A stretch of 64,000 nucleotides of DNA from Pseudomonas sp. Seg1 (GTDB lineage: Bacteria > Pseudomonadota > Gammaproteobacteria > Pseudomonadales > Pseudomonadaceae), in NCBI RefSeq assembly GCF_018326005.1, contig NZ_AP021903.1:2668001-2732000 (forward strand), given 5' to 3'. The position numbers were made by a program, and so were the translations under genes. Positions 16,398 through 24,798 of this stretch are shown here, piece by piece. How positions within the stretch are numbered: the stretch's first letter is position 1; each line of letters begins with the position of its first letter. Below the pieces are notes generated by a model, which was not told the DNA's origin, searched no databases, and was given only the letters and a program-made list of their open reading frames with translations.

Positions 16398-17096
16398 ATG
16401 TCTGACTCACTTATGCCGCGCAGTGCGTTTCTTCGCGGCGCTGCGGCGATCATGCCGCTGTCTCTGGCGACTGCGCCGTGGGGGCTGCTCGCCGGTTCCA
16501 TGGCGATTGAAGCCAACCTCACACCACTGCAAGGGCAGGGCTTGTCGAGCATCGTGTTTGCCGGCGCTGCGCAGTTGGTGGCAATCGGTATGCTCAAGGG
16601 CGGTGCCGGGATCTTCTCGATTCTGCTGACCACGCTGCTGCTGACTTCGCAACATCTGTTGTATGGCATGAGCATGCGCTCGGTGATTTCGCCGCTGCCG
16701 GGACGTTGGCGGATCGGGCTGGGTTTTTTGCTCACCGACGAGTTGTTCGCCCTGACCAGCCAGCATGATCGTCAGCAGTTCAATCGCTGGTATGCCTTGG
16801 GGGTTGGCCTGACGTTCTACATCGCGTGGAACCTGTTTACCCTCGCCGGGATTGTCCTGGGCAGCAGCATTCCGGGCCTTGAGCATCTGGGCCTGGATTT
16901 TTCGATTGCCGCGACCTTCATTGCCCTGATCACGCCGGTGGTGCGCAACGTGCCGACCGTGGTCTGCGTGGCGGTGTCGTTGTTCTGCTCGGTGTTGTTC
17001 AGTCATTGGCAATGGGGCTCGGCGCTTGTCCTGTCGGGATTGGCCGGGATGACCGCAGGGTTTATCTGCAACAAGCTTTATAGGGGGCGCACATGA
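16398..17096 (+). CDS. azlC: AzlC family branched-chain amino-acid exporter, large subunit
   Basis: A 232-residue membrane protein with about seven helices and the AzlC signature (PLSLATAPWGLLAGSMAIE, FAGAAQLVAIGML, SQHLLYGMSMR). With AzlD it forms a two-component exporter for branched-chain amino acids or related compounds. Start ATG 16398; a TTG at 16386 is also in frame. It overlaps azlD by 4 bp. Confidence 0.9.
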   Translation: MSDSLMPRSAFLRGAAAIMPLSLATAPWGLLAGSMAIEANLTPLQGQGLSSIVFAGAAQLVAIGMLKGGAGIFSILLTTLLLTSQHLLYGMSMRSVISPLPGRWRIGLGFLLTDELFALTSQHDRQQFNRWYALGVGLTFYIAWNLFTLAGIVLGSSIPGLEHLGLDFSIAATFIALITPVVRNVPTVVCVAVSLFCSVLFSHWQWGSALVLSGLAGMTAGFICNKLYRGRT

Positions 17097-17407
17097 TGGT
17101 TTGGGCGGTCATTGTCGGGATGGGATTGCTGGTGTTCCTCAACCGCTATGTGTTTCTTGAACCGCGGTTGCCGGTGCGTCTGAGCAGTAACGCGCGGCAG
17201 TTTCTCGGTTTTGCGGTGCCGGGCATGTTGACGGCAATCTGTGGGCCGATTGTCTTCATGCCGGAAAAACAGCTGAATTTGCAGTGGGATAACCCGTATT
17301 TGCTTAGTTCGCTGGTGGCGATCGGACTGGTGATCTACACACGCAGTACGCTACTGAGCATGTTATTGAGCATGGCGTTTTTCTTTTTGCTGCGTTGGTG
17401 GTTGTAA
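17093..17407 (+). CDS. azlD: AzlD family exporter, small subunit
   Basis: A 104-residue membrane protein with four helices; the RYVFLEPRLP stretch and the tail LLSMLLSMAFFFLLRWWL are typical of AzlD. It is translationally coupled to azlC through an ATGA overlap. Confidence 0.88.
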   Translation: MMVWAVIVGMGLLVFLNRYVFLEPRLPVRLSSNARQFLGFAVPGMLTAICGPIVFMPEKQLNLQWDNPYLLSSLVAIGLVIYTRSTLLSMLLSMAFFFLLRWWL

Positions 17408-17470
17408 GTTGTCCGATGAAAACTGATCTACGCTTTATGGAAGATGATTTCCTCTGAGAGCGAGGTGGGC

Positions 17471-17620
17471 ATGGCAACCGAGAAAACGCGTCCGAATGAT
17501 GACGATGAGCCGACAGAAGCGGAGATTGAGGAACAGGAAAGAAGAGAAAAGCAGACCTGGAAACACGACGACAGCAGAGAGCTGTCTGATCGTGATCAGG
17601 AAATGCCTTTGAAACCCTGA
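17471..17620 (+). CDS. Small highly charged hypothetical protein (49 aa)
   Basis: An open frame of 49 codons, very rich in Asp, Glu, Lys and Arg (MATEKTRPNDDDEPTEAEIE at its start), with no hydrophobic segment. It begins with ATG 17471 after a GAGG-containing leader and stops 10 bp before a strong intrinsic terminator, which supports it being a real transcription unit. Its function is unknown; it looks intrinsically disordered. Confidence 0.6.
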   Translation: MATEKTRPNDDDEPTEAEIEEQERREKQTWKHDDSRELSDRDQEMPLKP

Positions 17621-17630
17621 ATGCTGCAAA

Positions 17631-17660
17631 CAAAAAGCCCCGCTCATGCGGGGCTTTTTG
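17631..17660. terminator. Intrinsic terminator (bidirectional)
   Basis: GC-rich hairpin AAAAGCCCCGC / GCGGGGCTTTT with a 4-base loop and T-runs on both strands. It serves the small charged ORF on the plus strand and the hypothetical gene on the minus strand. Confidence 0.9.
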
Positions 17661-17664
17661 CGTT

Positions 17665-17952
17665 TCAGAGGTCTTCCAACTGCGTGAAATCGGGGTGTGC
17701 CGCCCGATAACCCAGCGTTCTGTCGATCCAGGCATTGAGCTCGTTGACCATCACCGGCGGCTGGCCGGGATAGCCTTCGAGGGTGGTGCGCAGGATACGT
17801 TCGATGTCAGGCACTGAACGCAGGTTTCGAGTCTTGATGTAGTGGCCGATAAAACAGTCGAGTTGAAAGCGTTCTGTCATGGACAGATAAATACACTCCA
17901 GGCCGTTGGCCTGTTTGATTGCAAAATCGTCGCGCAACTTAGTTCTCTGCAA
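17665..17952 (-). CDS. Hypothetical protein
   Basis: Up to 95 residues from TTG 17952; an alternative ATG at 17880 gives 71 residues (MTERFQLDCFIGHYIKTRNL). Neither start has a good ribosome-binding site. The C-terminal part (WIDRTLGYRAAHPDFTQLED) looks like a folded soluble protein, and the gene ends right at the shared terminator. I do not recognise the family. Confidence 0.5.
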   Translation of the reverse strand: MQRTKLRDDFAIKQANGLECIYLSMTERFQLDCFIGHYIKTRNLRSVPDIERILRTTLEGYPGQPPVMVNELNAWIDRTLGYRAAHPDFTQLEDL

Positions 17953-18269
17953 GGCTTGTTAAAATTGTAGGGGATTCCTGGTTTTGTTGACTCTTTGGTC
18001 AACTGGTATGCCAAATGGAAATGCGGCGCGCATGCTATCCGTAGTGCAACTAAATGTATGTATGACGGTTGAAATGTCAGACAGGCGGTTAGTTCGCTCA
18101 AACGATTGTTTTGTCAGCCTTGTCTCAAGACTGAAACACCCCCTGTAAAGATCGCGCATCAGCCTGCAGACGGTGCCGAAGGCTCCGATCATTGACTTTG
18201 GATTTGCAGATCAAAAGATCACAGCCTTCGGCAGTTCCTACAGAAAGAACGGGCGCCGTCGATGGATTT
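17953..18269. other. Intergenic region with a repeat near one end
   Basis: 317 bp without a convincing gene. Apart from the inverted repeat at 18174-18233 I see only AT-richer DNA that could hold the promoter of the minus-strand hypothetical gene. Confidence 0.5.
18174..18233. repeat. Intergenic inverted repeat (TGCCGAAGGCT...AGCCTTCGGCA)
   Basis: A 60-bp element with arms TGCCGAAGGCTCCGATC and GATCACAGCCTTCGGCA, followed by GTTCCTACA. This resembles a recurrent Pseudomonas intergenic repeat distinct from REP. Confidence 0.7.
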
Positions 18270-18950
18270 TTAGGCAACCTGGGCAATCAGGTTCGACCCC
18301 TGATTGCGTGCGTTGCCCACGGCTTTGTCGACTTTGTGCCATTCGAACGCCTCCGCAGCTTCACCCTCGAACAGCAGCATTTGTTCGGCGCGCTCCACGG
18401 GCGTGGCAGGATCGAGCCATTCGCGGGCCAACTCTGCACACAGCACCACAGGGCGGCGATCATGAATGTCGAGCATGCCGCCGGCACTGTCAGCGGTGAT
18501 GATCACGAAACCATCGTCGTCGCGGGGGGCCGTGCCGGGTGTGGGAAATTGCCCGATTCCAGCGCAGAAAACCGGCCCGTGATCCGCCCGACGGATCAGC
18601 CACGGTTGTCGGCTTTTATCCTCTGCGTCCACCCACTCGAACCAGTTGTCGACAGGCACGATCAGGCGCTGACGCCAGATCGCCCGGAAGAACGGCCCGT
18701 GGGCGACTTTCTCCACTCGGGCGTTGATCGGCGCAGCACGGTCCTTCGCCCAATGCGGGCGCCAGCCCCAGCGCAAATTGTCGGCGTAGATACGCTGATC
18801 GTGCTGGTGGAGAACCGCCAGCGCGGTAGTCGGCGCAGCGTTATAGCGAGCCAGCGGCGCGTCGCCGACGTGATTGATCAACGCATCGGGAATGCTCAGC
18901 ACCGCGACGAAGTCGTGAATGCCACGGTACTGCGAGAGTCTTCCGCACAT
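18270..18950 (-). CDS. yedK: SOS response-associated peptidase / abasic-site DNA-protein crosslinker (YedK/HMCES)
   Basis: A 226-residue SRAP domain protein. Cys2 (MCGRLSQY) is the residue that becomes the catalytic N-terminus and links to abasic sites in single-stranded DNA. The other family landmarks are present: RYNAAPT (active-site Asn), DNWFEWVD (Glu) and the terminal HDRRPVVL (His). The family protects abasic sites at replication forks. It is monocistronic here; no LexA box was evident by eye upstream. Confidence 0.92.
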   Translation of the reverse strand: MCGRLSQYRGIHDFVAVLSIPDALINHVGDAPLARYNAAPTTALAVLHQHDQRIYADNLRWGWRPHWAKDRAAPINARVEKVAHGPFFRAIWRQRLIVPVDNWFEWVDAEDKSRQPWLIRRADHGPVFCAGIGQFPTPGTAPRDDDGFVIITADSAGGMLDIHDRRPVVLCAELAREWLDPATPVERAEQMLLFEGEAAEAFEWHKVDKAVGNARNQGSNLIAQVA

Positions 18951-18997
18951 CGGCTGAATCTCCTGGTGGACGATGTCAGCTTAGTCGGCTCTGCGGC

Positions 18998-19840
18998 TCA
19001 CTTATTGGCGGCCTGACCGGTGAACGTGTCGCGCCATCTCAGCCAGCGACGTTCCAGTGCGGCGAGCAAGCCGTCGCTGAGTTTGCCGAGCAGGGCGAGG
19101 ACGATGATCGCCGCCAGGACGATGTCCGGGCGCGATGTTTCGCGACCGTCGCTGAGCAGGTAGCCCAGTCCTTTGGTCGCGGCGATCAGTTCGGCGGCGA
19201 CGAGGAACATCCACGCCAGGCTCATGCCGCTGCGCAGTCCCGTGAACAGGCCGGGCAGGGCGGCGGGCAGCAGAATCCGCCGCACCAGTTGCAGGCGGCT
19301 GAAGCCGTAGATGTGGCCGACCTCGACCAGTTTGCGGTCGATGTTGCGAATCGCCGCAACCACGTTGACGTACACCGGAAAAAACGCGCCGATGGCGATC
19401 AAGACAACTTTTGAGGTCTCGTCGATGCCCAGCCATAGCAGCAACAACGGCACCCAGGCCAGGCTCGGAATCGAGCGCAGCGCAGCGAAGGTCGGCTCCA
19501 GATACGCCTCGGCTTCTCGGCTCAAACCGACCCACGCGGCGAACACCAGGGCCAGACCGGCACCGATGGCAAAGCCCAGGAGCACGCGAATCAGGCTGGT
19601 GCCGATGTGTTTCCACAGCGCGCCTTCGGCAAGATCGGTGAGGGTCAGGGCGATCTCGCTCGGCGCCGGCATCTGATAAGACGGCAACCAGCCGACGCGC
19701 ACGATGATTTCCAGCGCAATGACGATCAGCAGCGGCAGGGCGAGGCCTTTGAGTCGGCGCTGCCATGATGGGTTAAAAATGGGCGGCTGCCGATGCGGCG
19801 CTGTGAGTGGCGCGGGCAGGTCTTTGCTGTGACTGGTCAT
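18998..19840 (-). CDS. ABC transporter permease, sulfonate/taurine type
   Basis: A 280-residue SsuC/TauC-like permease with six transmembrane helices and the ATPase-contact EAA loop (EVGHIYGFSRLQLVRRILLP). Start ATG 19840 (MTSHSKDLPAPL). It lies 61 bp downstream of a binding-protein gene on the same strand, forming a probable operon. No ABC ATPase gene is present in this cluster, which is unusual for the SsuACB arrangement. Confidence 0.88.
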   Translation of the reverse strand: MTSHSKDLPAPLTAPHRQPPIFNPSWQRRLKGLALPLLIVIALEIIVRVGWLPSYQMPAPSEIALTLTDLAEGALWKHIGTSLIRVLLGFAIGAGLALVFAAWVGLSREAEAYLEPTFAALRSIPSLAWVPLLLLWLGIDETSKVVLIAIGAFFPVYVNVVAAIRNIDRKLVEVGHIYGFSRLQLVRRILLPAALPGLFTGLRSGMSLAWMFLVAAELIAATKGLGYLLSDGRETSRPDIVLAAIIVLALLGKLSDGLLAALERRWLRWRDTFTGQAANK

Positions 19841-19901
19841 GGTGATGGCTCCGCTCACGACGAATCCGCGACGCGCGCGGATTCGGGGTGAGTCTTTTCG
19901 A

Positions 19902-20888
19902 TTACTGGCGGGCGACGGCTTGCTGCACACCGCTGTCGAGCAACTGGTTGATGACTTGATCGACATTCACGCCACGGCGCACCAGTTCTTCGGAGACCAG
20001 AATCGGCGCGGCCGCTTTCGAGGCGACGACATCATTGGCGGTCAGTTGCGGGCTGCTCAAGTCGGTACGCGACAGCTGCAGTTTGGCCACGTCCAGCGGC
20101 AGTCCCGACTCTTTGGCGAGCAGGGCGGCGAACTCATCAGGGTTTTTCAGCGCCCATTCGCGGGCCTGTTCGTAAGCCTTGATCACCGTGTCGATGGTCT
20201 GCGGATGTTCCTTGGCGTACTGCTCGGTAACGCTGACCACGCCGTAACTGTTGAACGCCGGGTTGCGATACAACAGGCGCGAACCCGCCTGCACCTGGCT
20301 GGCGGCCATGTGCGGATCGAGGCCGGCCCAGGCGTCGACATCGCCTTTTTCCAGCGCGGTGCGGCCGTCCGGATGTTGCAGGTGCACCAATTCCACGTCG
20401 TCCTTTTTCAGCCCGGCCTGTTGCAGGCTGCGTAGGGTAAACAGATACGGGTCGGTGCCTTTGGTCGCGGCGATCTTCTTGCCCTTGAGGTCGGCGATGC
20501 TCTGGTACGGCGAGTCTTTGCGCACGACCAGCGCAGTCCATTCAGCGCGGCTGTAAACGTACACCGATTTGATCGGGCTGCCATTGGCGCGGCTCAGCAC
20601 GGCGGCGAGGCTGGCGCTGGAGGCGAAATCGACGCCGCCGCTATTGAGGTACTCCAATGAGCGATTGCTGCCCTGGCTCAGCACCCAGCTGACTTTGCTC
20701 TGCGGTAGGGCTTTTTCGAGGAAGCCGAAATGTTTAAGCACCAGGCTGACCGGGGAGTAATAGGCGTAGTCCAGGTGTACTTCCGCCGGAGCGGTTTCGG
20801 CGGCCTGGGCCAGCGGTTGCAGGCTCAGTGCCATTGCGCTGGCGGCGAGCAGTGTTTTGAGACGGGAAAAGGGCAATGACAATTTCAT
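19902..20888 (-). CDS. Aliphatic sulfonate-type ABC substrate-binding protein (1)
   Basis: A 328-residue periplasmic protein with a signal peptide cleaved near PLAQAAETAP and an SsuA/NMT1-like fold. Features include LDYAYYSPVSLVLKHFGFLE, the hinge-region KDSPYQSIADLKGKKIAATKG and a WAGLDPHMA stretch. Start ATG 20888 (MKLSLPFSR). It is the first gene of the operon with the permease. The substrate could be a sulfonate, sulfate ester or similar organosulfur compound, by family inference only. Confidence 0.87.
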   Translation of the reverse strand: MKLSLPFSRLKTLLAASAMALSLQPLAQAAETAPAEVHLDYAYYSPVSLVLKHFGFLEKALPQSKVSWVLSQGSNRSLEYLNSGGVDFASSASLAAVLSRANGSPIKSVYVYSRAEWTALVVRKDSPYQSIADLKGKKIAATKGTDPYLFTLRSLQQAGLKKDDVELVHLQHPDGRTALEKGDVDAWAGLDPHMAASQVQAGSRLLYRNPAFNSYGVVSVTEQYAKEHPQTIDTVIKAYEQAREWALKNPDEFAALLAKESGLPLDVAKLQLSRTDLSSPQLTANDVVASKAAAPILVSEELVRRGVNVDQVINQLLDSGVQQAVARQ

Positions 20889-21034
20889 GGGGCGCTCCGG
20901 CAAAGGCACAGGTTCTTATGTCCAAAAAGATATTTTTTTTGAATGCTTCCTGCATGAATGGAATATTGCAGGCTCTGTGCCATGTGCCTCGAAGTGCCGG
21001 TTTACAAGGGGTTTATTGAAGAATGCCAAGGTGT

Positions 21035-21086
21035 CGCTGTTGCTCTGCGAACAGTGTGATTTGCCACTGTTGCTGGACGAACAGTG
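21035..21086. promoter_or_regulatory. Evenly spaced alternating half-site array in divergent promoter
   Basis: Four heptamers alternate in orientation at a 15-bp pitch: CGCTGTT 21035-21041, AACAGTG 21050-21056, CACTGTT 21065-21071, AACAGTG 21080-21086. Each neighbouring pair is separated by exactly 8 bp. The array lies in the 293-bp gap between two divergent binding-protein genes. It could be a cooperative operator for a regulator not encoded here. Confidence 0.5.
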
Positions 21087-21181
21087 GAGATCCGTGGTGC
21101 TGAGCTTATGCCTTAATCGAATTTCAACGTGGTCATTTGTTAGGGTTATGTTCTATGCAATTTCTCTTTGCAGGACTCGCC

Positions 21182-22129
21182 ATGAAGCTCTCCCGTTTCC
21201 TCCGTTGCGCGTTGACCGCTGCGCTGTTTGCGTCGCCGCTTTCCTACGCTGCCGAGCCTTTGGTCCTGCATGTCGGTGACCAGAACTACTACAACATTCG
21301 CGCTTCGGTGGAAGCTTCCGGTGTGTTGAAAGACGCGCCTTACACCGTGGACTGGAAACATTTCCAGGCGGCTGCACCGTTGGCGGAGGCTTTGCAAACC
21401 GGTGCGATTGATCTGGGATTCCTCGGCGATTCCGGTTTTCTGTTTCTGGCAGCGAAGCAAGCGCCGGTGAAGTTGATCGGCGTCTCCCGACAAAACCCCG
21501 ACACGATTGCCTTGCTGGTGCCCAAGGATTCTCCGGTGAAAACCATCGCCGACCTCAAGGGCAAGAAAGTCGCCTATTGGCCCGGCGCCTGGAGCCAGCA
21601 ATTGACCTTGCGCGCATTGGAGCAGGGTGGCCTGCCGGAGAATTACGTCGACTTCGTCAAACTGATGCCAATTGATGCCGCTGCCGCTTTGCCGCAAGGC
21701 AGCATCGACGCCTTTCCGGTGTGGGAACCGTACATTTCCCAGCAGATTGTCTTCTCTGGCGCTCGACCAATTCTCACGGCGAAGAATCTGATGCCGGGGC
21801 TCAGCGCGATCGCGGCTTCAACCCCTTCCATTGATAGCAAACGTGAAGCGATCGCCGATTTTCTCGGACGTTTGAAGCAAGCGCGGGCCTGGGTCGATAG
21901 CCATACCGATGAGTACGCCGACCTGTGGGCGAAGAAAGCCAATCTCGATCAGGAGGTTTCGCGGCACTGGTTGCGCCAGGCGCACATGACGGTCGGGCCG
22001 GTGGATCAACAGGCGGCCACGGATCTGCAAAGCACCGCAGACTTCCTGTTTAAAGTGAAAGCGCTACCGTCTCCGCTGGCCACGGCGGGGATTATCGACA
22101 GCTCCTTTCAGCAGGCACTGGCTCACTGA
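21182..22129 (+). CDS. Aliphatic sulfonate-type ABC substrate-binding protein (2)
   Basis: A 315-residue exported binding protein (signal peptide MKLSRFLRCALTAALFASPL, cleavage near SYAAEP), SsuA/TauA-like (DLGFLGDSGFLFLAAKQAPV, DLKGKKVAYWPGAWSQQLTL, IDAFPVWEPYIS). I choose ATG 21182 after an AGGA site rather than upstream in-frame starts. It is divergent from the first binding-protein/permease operon and lacks its own permease and ATPase. It is clearly related to, but distinct from, binding protein 1. Confidence 0.87.
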   Translation: MKLSRFLRCALTAALFASPLSYAAEPLVLHVGDQNYYNIRASVEASGVLKDAPYTVDWKHFQAAAPLAEALQTGAIDLGFLGDSGFLFLAAKQAPVKLIGVSRQNPDTIALLVPKDSPVKTIADLKGKKVAYWPGAWSQQLTLRALEQGGLPENYVDFVKLMPIDAAAALPQGSIDAFPVWEPYISQQIVFSGARPILTAKNLMPGLSAIAASTPSIDSKREAIADFLGRLKQARAWVDSHTDEYADLWAKKANLDQEVSRHWLRQAHMTVGPVDQQAATDLQSTADFLFKVKALPSPLATAGIIDSSFQQALAH

Positions 22130-22260
22130 ACGAGCGCCGGAACCAAACCCTGTGTACCTTATCCAGCCTCGGCTCTCAGAACCGGGCACAAGGATGGATA
22201 AGGGCGAGGGAGTTTTGCCAATCGACAACATGACCGCAGTGGTCGGGCTCAAGGCAAAAC

Positions 22261-23160
22261 ATGACATCCGGATTCAGACTTCTTTGTGCAGCGGCCATGG
22301 TGTTGGGGTTGGCCGGCTGCATCGCCGCGCCCATCGAAATGACCGCACAAACCGAAACACGCCTGAAGGTTCAAGCCCCCGTGCGTTTTCTGCTGACGTT
22401 CGATGACGGCCCAAGCGCTTCGAGTTTCTGGAACCCGTCGGCCACCGTACTCGACAGTCTCAAGGACAATCCTGTGCAGCCGGGCATCAAAGCGGTGTTC
22501 TTTGTCCAGACCCGTGCGCCCCGGGCCGGCAACAGCGATATCGGCCGCGGCATCATGCGTCGAGAGTTTGCCGAGGGGCACATTCTCGCTTTCCACACCG
22601 CGACTCACTGGCACACCAATCACCGATCGCTCGATCCTCAAGAGCTCGAAGAGTCGCTGACCAACGGCACAGCGGACATCGCCGCCATCACTGGTGCGCC
22701 ACCGACGTTGTTGCGTCCGCCGTTCTGGAACTACGACAAAAGTACATTCGCTGCCTATCAACAGCATGGGCTGCACGTGTTACTCACCGATTTGAGCGCC
22801 AATGACGGCAAGATCTGGGGCTTCAATGCCAGTCCGCGCCGGCGGGCAAACATGCTGCGGCAGTTATCGGAGGTTCGTGAGCGCATTGCGCTGGGGCAAT
22901 TTCCGACCGTCGATGGCGTGATTCCGGTGGTGGTGACGTTTCACGACCTCAACCGTTACACCGCGCGGCACACTCGCGAATACTTGCAGATCCTTCTCGA
23001 TAGTGCGGCGGCCACAGGTGTGAGGCTGGCGGACAAGCCTTTCTACGATGATCACGCCGATCTGGAACGGGCCGCGTTGGCGCGTACCGTGGAAAAAAGC
23101 TCGGAGCCAGTGCAGCTGCCGGGTATCTGGAACTGGATTTGGGATCACGACGCGCACTGA
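22261..23160 (+). CDS. Polysaccharide deacetylase family lipoprotein
   Basis: A 299-residue protein with a lipoprotein signal (lipobox LAGC, Cys20) and a NodB-type deacetylase domain. The metal/catalytic motif TFDDGP is at residues 46-51, the zinc-ligand region HTATHWHTNH is at 112-121 and RPPFWNYD matches the third motif. It probably removes acyl groups from a cell-envelope or exogenous polysaccharide while anchored in the envelope. It is monocistronic. A 9-bp inverted repeat follows its stop. Confidence 0.87.
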   Translation: MTSGFRLLCAAAMVLGLAGCIAAPIEMTAQTETRLKVQAPVRFLLTFDDGPSASSFWNPSATVLDSLKDNPVQPGIKAVFFVQTRAPRAGNSDIGRGIMRREFAEGHILAFHTATHWHTNHRSLDPQELEESLTNGTADIAAITGAPPTLLRPPFWNYDKSTFAAYQQHGLHVLLTDLSANDGKIWGFNASPRRRANMLRQLSEVRERIALGQFPTVDGVIPVVVTFHDLNRYTARHTREYLQILLDSAAATGVRLADKPFYDDHADLERAALARTVEKSSEPVQLPGIWNWIWDHDAH

Positions 23161-23194
23161 GTGACTGCGTGAAAGTTGTGACCGGGTTAACGGT

Positions 23195-23216
23195 TTTGTA
23201 CCGGGCACGGTACAAA
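23195..23216. promoter_or_regulatory. Perfect inverted repeat upstream of DUF1652 gene
   Basis: TTTGTACCG-GGCA-CGGTACAAA is a perfect 9-bp inverted repeat with a 4-base loop, 35 bp after the deacetylase stop and 54 bp before the DUF1652 start. No T-run follows, so it may be an operator or a weak transcript end. Confidence 0.4.
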
Positions 23217-23270
23217 TTGCTCATCTATGCTCTACGGATCGATTGATCTTCGCCTGCGAGGCGTCCGTCC

Positions 23271-23513
23271 ATGCTTGCCATTGCCGAGATTTGCCGCATC
23301 GTCGAATCCGGGTTTCCGGCGTTCAAGTGCGACTGCGTTCCCTCCACGCAGGGGCTGCTGCAGATCAAGGTGTATGAGCCAGAAAGCGGACGCGTCGAAT
23401 TGCTGCTCAATGGCGTTTCCCCGGAGCACCTCGTCACCATCCGTGACATTTCCAACTTCATTGGTGAGTTGCGCACGGAAATGAGCGCGGGTCGCCGGGC
23501 GTTCGCCGGTTAG
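23271..23513 (+). CDS. DUF1652 domain protein
   Basis: An 80-residue soluble protein (CDCVPSTQGLLQIKVYEPES, VSPEHLVTIRDISNFIGELR) matching DUF1652, a small Pseudomonas-restricted family of unknown function. ATG 23271 follows a GAGG-containing leader. It ends 3 bp before the stop of the convergent NUDIX gene. Confidence 0.82.
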   Translation: MLAIAEICRIVESGFPAFKCDCVPSTQGLLQIKVYEPESGRVELLLNGVSPEHLVTIRDISNFIGELRTEMSAGRRAFAG

Positions 23514-23516
23514 TCC

Positions 23517-23879
23517 TCATAAACGCCGTTGAAATGCCTGGACGATGCGCAATGTCGCATCACTGGTGTTGAGGTTGCACACCGCATTCAGCGGGTGCCA
23601 GATGCAGTCGATAATTTCATTTTGCGGGCGCACCTGATCAATGTTCAGCACTGATGCCTCGTAGACGTGATGCCGCGTGCCACCGCTTTCCAGTTCCATC
23701 AGATACAACATTTCGTCGGCATTCAGGCCGGTCTCTTCCTGCAATTCGCGTACGGCGGCATCGGCTCGGGTTTCCCCGGGCTCGACCTTGCCGCCGGGCA
23801 ATGTCCAGCGGCAGCGGGGTTTGCGCACCAGGAGAATATGTCGATCCTGTTCGCAAATGACGGTGGCACGTACTTTCAT
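23517..23879 (-). CDS. NUDIX hydrolase
   Basis: A 120-residue MutT-like protein with a complete Nudix box (GGKVEPGE then RELQEETGL at about residues 29-51), which binds Mg2+ and cleaves a nucleoside diphosphate linked to another moiety. The length is typical of single-domain MutT proteins. The substrate cannot be inferred. It is convergent with the DUF1652 gene and divergent from a small hypothetical gene. Confidence 0.9.
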   Translation of the reverse strand: MKVRATVICEQDRHILLVRKPRCRWTLPGGKVEPGETRADAAVRELQEETGLNADEMLYLMELESGGTRHHVYEASVLNIDQVRPQNEIIDCIWHPLNAVCNLNTSDATLRIVQAFQRRL

Positions 23880-24101
23880 CGGTTACCTGATTACTGCTTG
23901 TCACAAAATAGTCATAAAACTGCAATATTCGAGCCGGGTCCTTGGTTAAAGGTTCCTTCTCGGTTTGGAGCTTTTTTTTGTATGAAAAGTGCCAGCCCCC
24001 TGACTGGCAGGCATGACGACACCCGGTAGGCACCGCGGCGAAAACAGGGTGTAAGGTAAAAGCGTGAAGCTGAACCTGTCCGTTAGCGAAAGGAGGTGAC
24101 C

Positions 24102-24299
24102 GTGAGCATTGCGATGCTGAACAAGATGCACATGAACGGTTATGACGTGCTCAGCGTGAACAACGGCCCATGGCGGGTGTGCACCCAGGGTGATCGGCTG
24201 GCGTCATTTGCCAGCAGAGAAGAGGCGCTGGCCTACGCGGCCGCACTTCCCGGTTACCAAAAACGCTCGAAGTGTGCGCAAAGTCACAAGGCCAGTTGA
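24102..24299 (+). CDS. Small hypothetical protein
   Basis: A 65-residue protein starting at GTG 24102, just after a perfect AGGAGG ribosome-binding site at 24091-24096 (GTG 24096 overlaps that site and is less likely). The sequence (YDVLSVNNGPWRVCTQGDRL, FASREEALAYAAALPGY) resembles small DUF2188-like beta-alpha proteins. Function unknown. A terminator follows. Confidence 0.7.
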   Translation: MSIAMLNKMHMNGYDVLSVNNGPWRVCTQGDRLASFASREEALAYAAALPGYQKRSKCAQSHKAS

Positions 24300-24314
24300 A
24301 TGGCGGCAATGAAC

Positions 24315-24339
24315 AGCCCCGGTTTAGGCCGGGGCTTTT
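24315..24339 (+). terminator. Intrinsic terminator
   Basis: Stem AGCCCCGG/CCGGGGCT with a 6-base loop and a following TTTT, 15 bp after the small hypothetical gene. Confidence 0.85.
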
Positions 24340-24358
24340 GTTTGGGGGCGAGCCAGTG

Positions 24359-24598
24359 TCAGTGGACTTTGGTTCGACTGATCGCGCGGGCCTTCACTTC
24401 CTTGGCGTACAGTTGCAGCCGCTCCTCATCACTCTGCAGGACCTCGCAGGATCTCAGCACTGCCTGGGCGTCCGCCTCGTTGCCGGACTTGCGCAGTTGC
24501 TCGGCGATGCGTTTGAGGTCGACTGCCGACCAGCGCAGATCCGATGCAACGCTTTGCAGGTCGCGCTGAAGTTCGTGTTCGTATTCATTGAGCCGCAT
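24359..24598 (-). CDS. Small helical hypothetical protein
   Basis: A 79-residue protein (MRLNEYEHELQRDLQSVASD) that is almost all helix-forming and rich in Glu, Arg and Gln, suggesting a short coiled coil. ATG 24598 is preceded by a strong GGAGGTGATC ribosome-binding site, which rules out the longer upstream reading. No family recognised. Confidence 0.7.
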   Translation of the reverse strand: MRLNEYEHELQRDLQSVASDLRWSAVDLKRIAEQLRKSGNEADAQAVLRSCEVLQSDEERLQLYAKEVKARAISRTKVH

Positions 24599-24798
24599 GA
24601 TCACCTCCAGAACATTCTCGGTAGAAAATAGTAGTCGGATTTTTTGCGGGTAGCGTGTAGCTCGTCTGTCAGTGGCCAGAAAGGTTGTGAAAAATTGTGC
24701 CGTCTCCCCCGAGGGCGCGGTGCCACGATGGATGTGTATCCTGTTAGGCGTTACATTCGCTTTTTTTTCAGCACGCTTTCTACAAATAAGGAAACACC

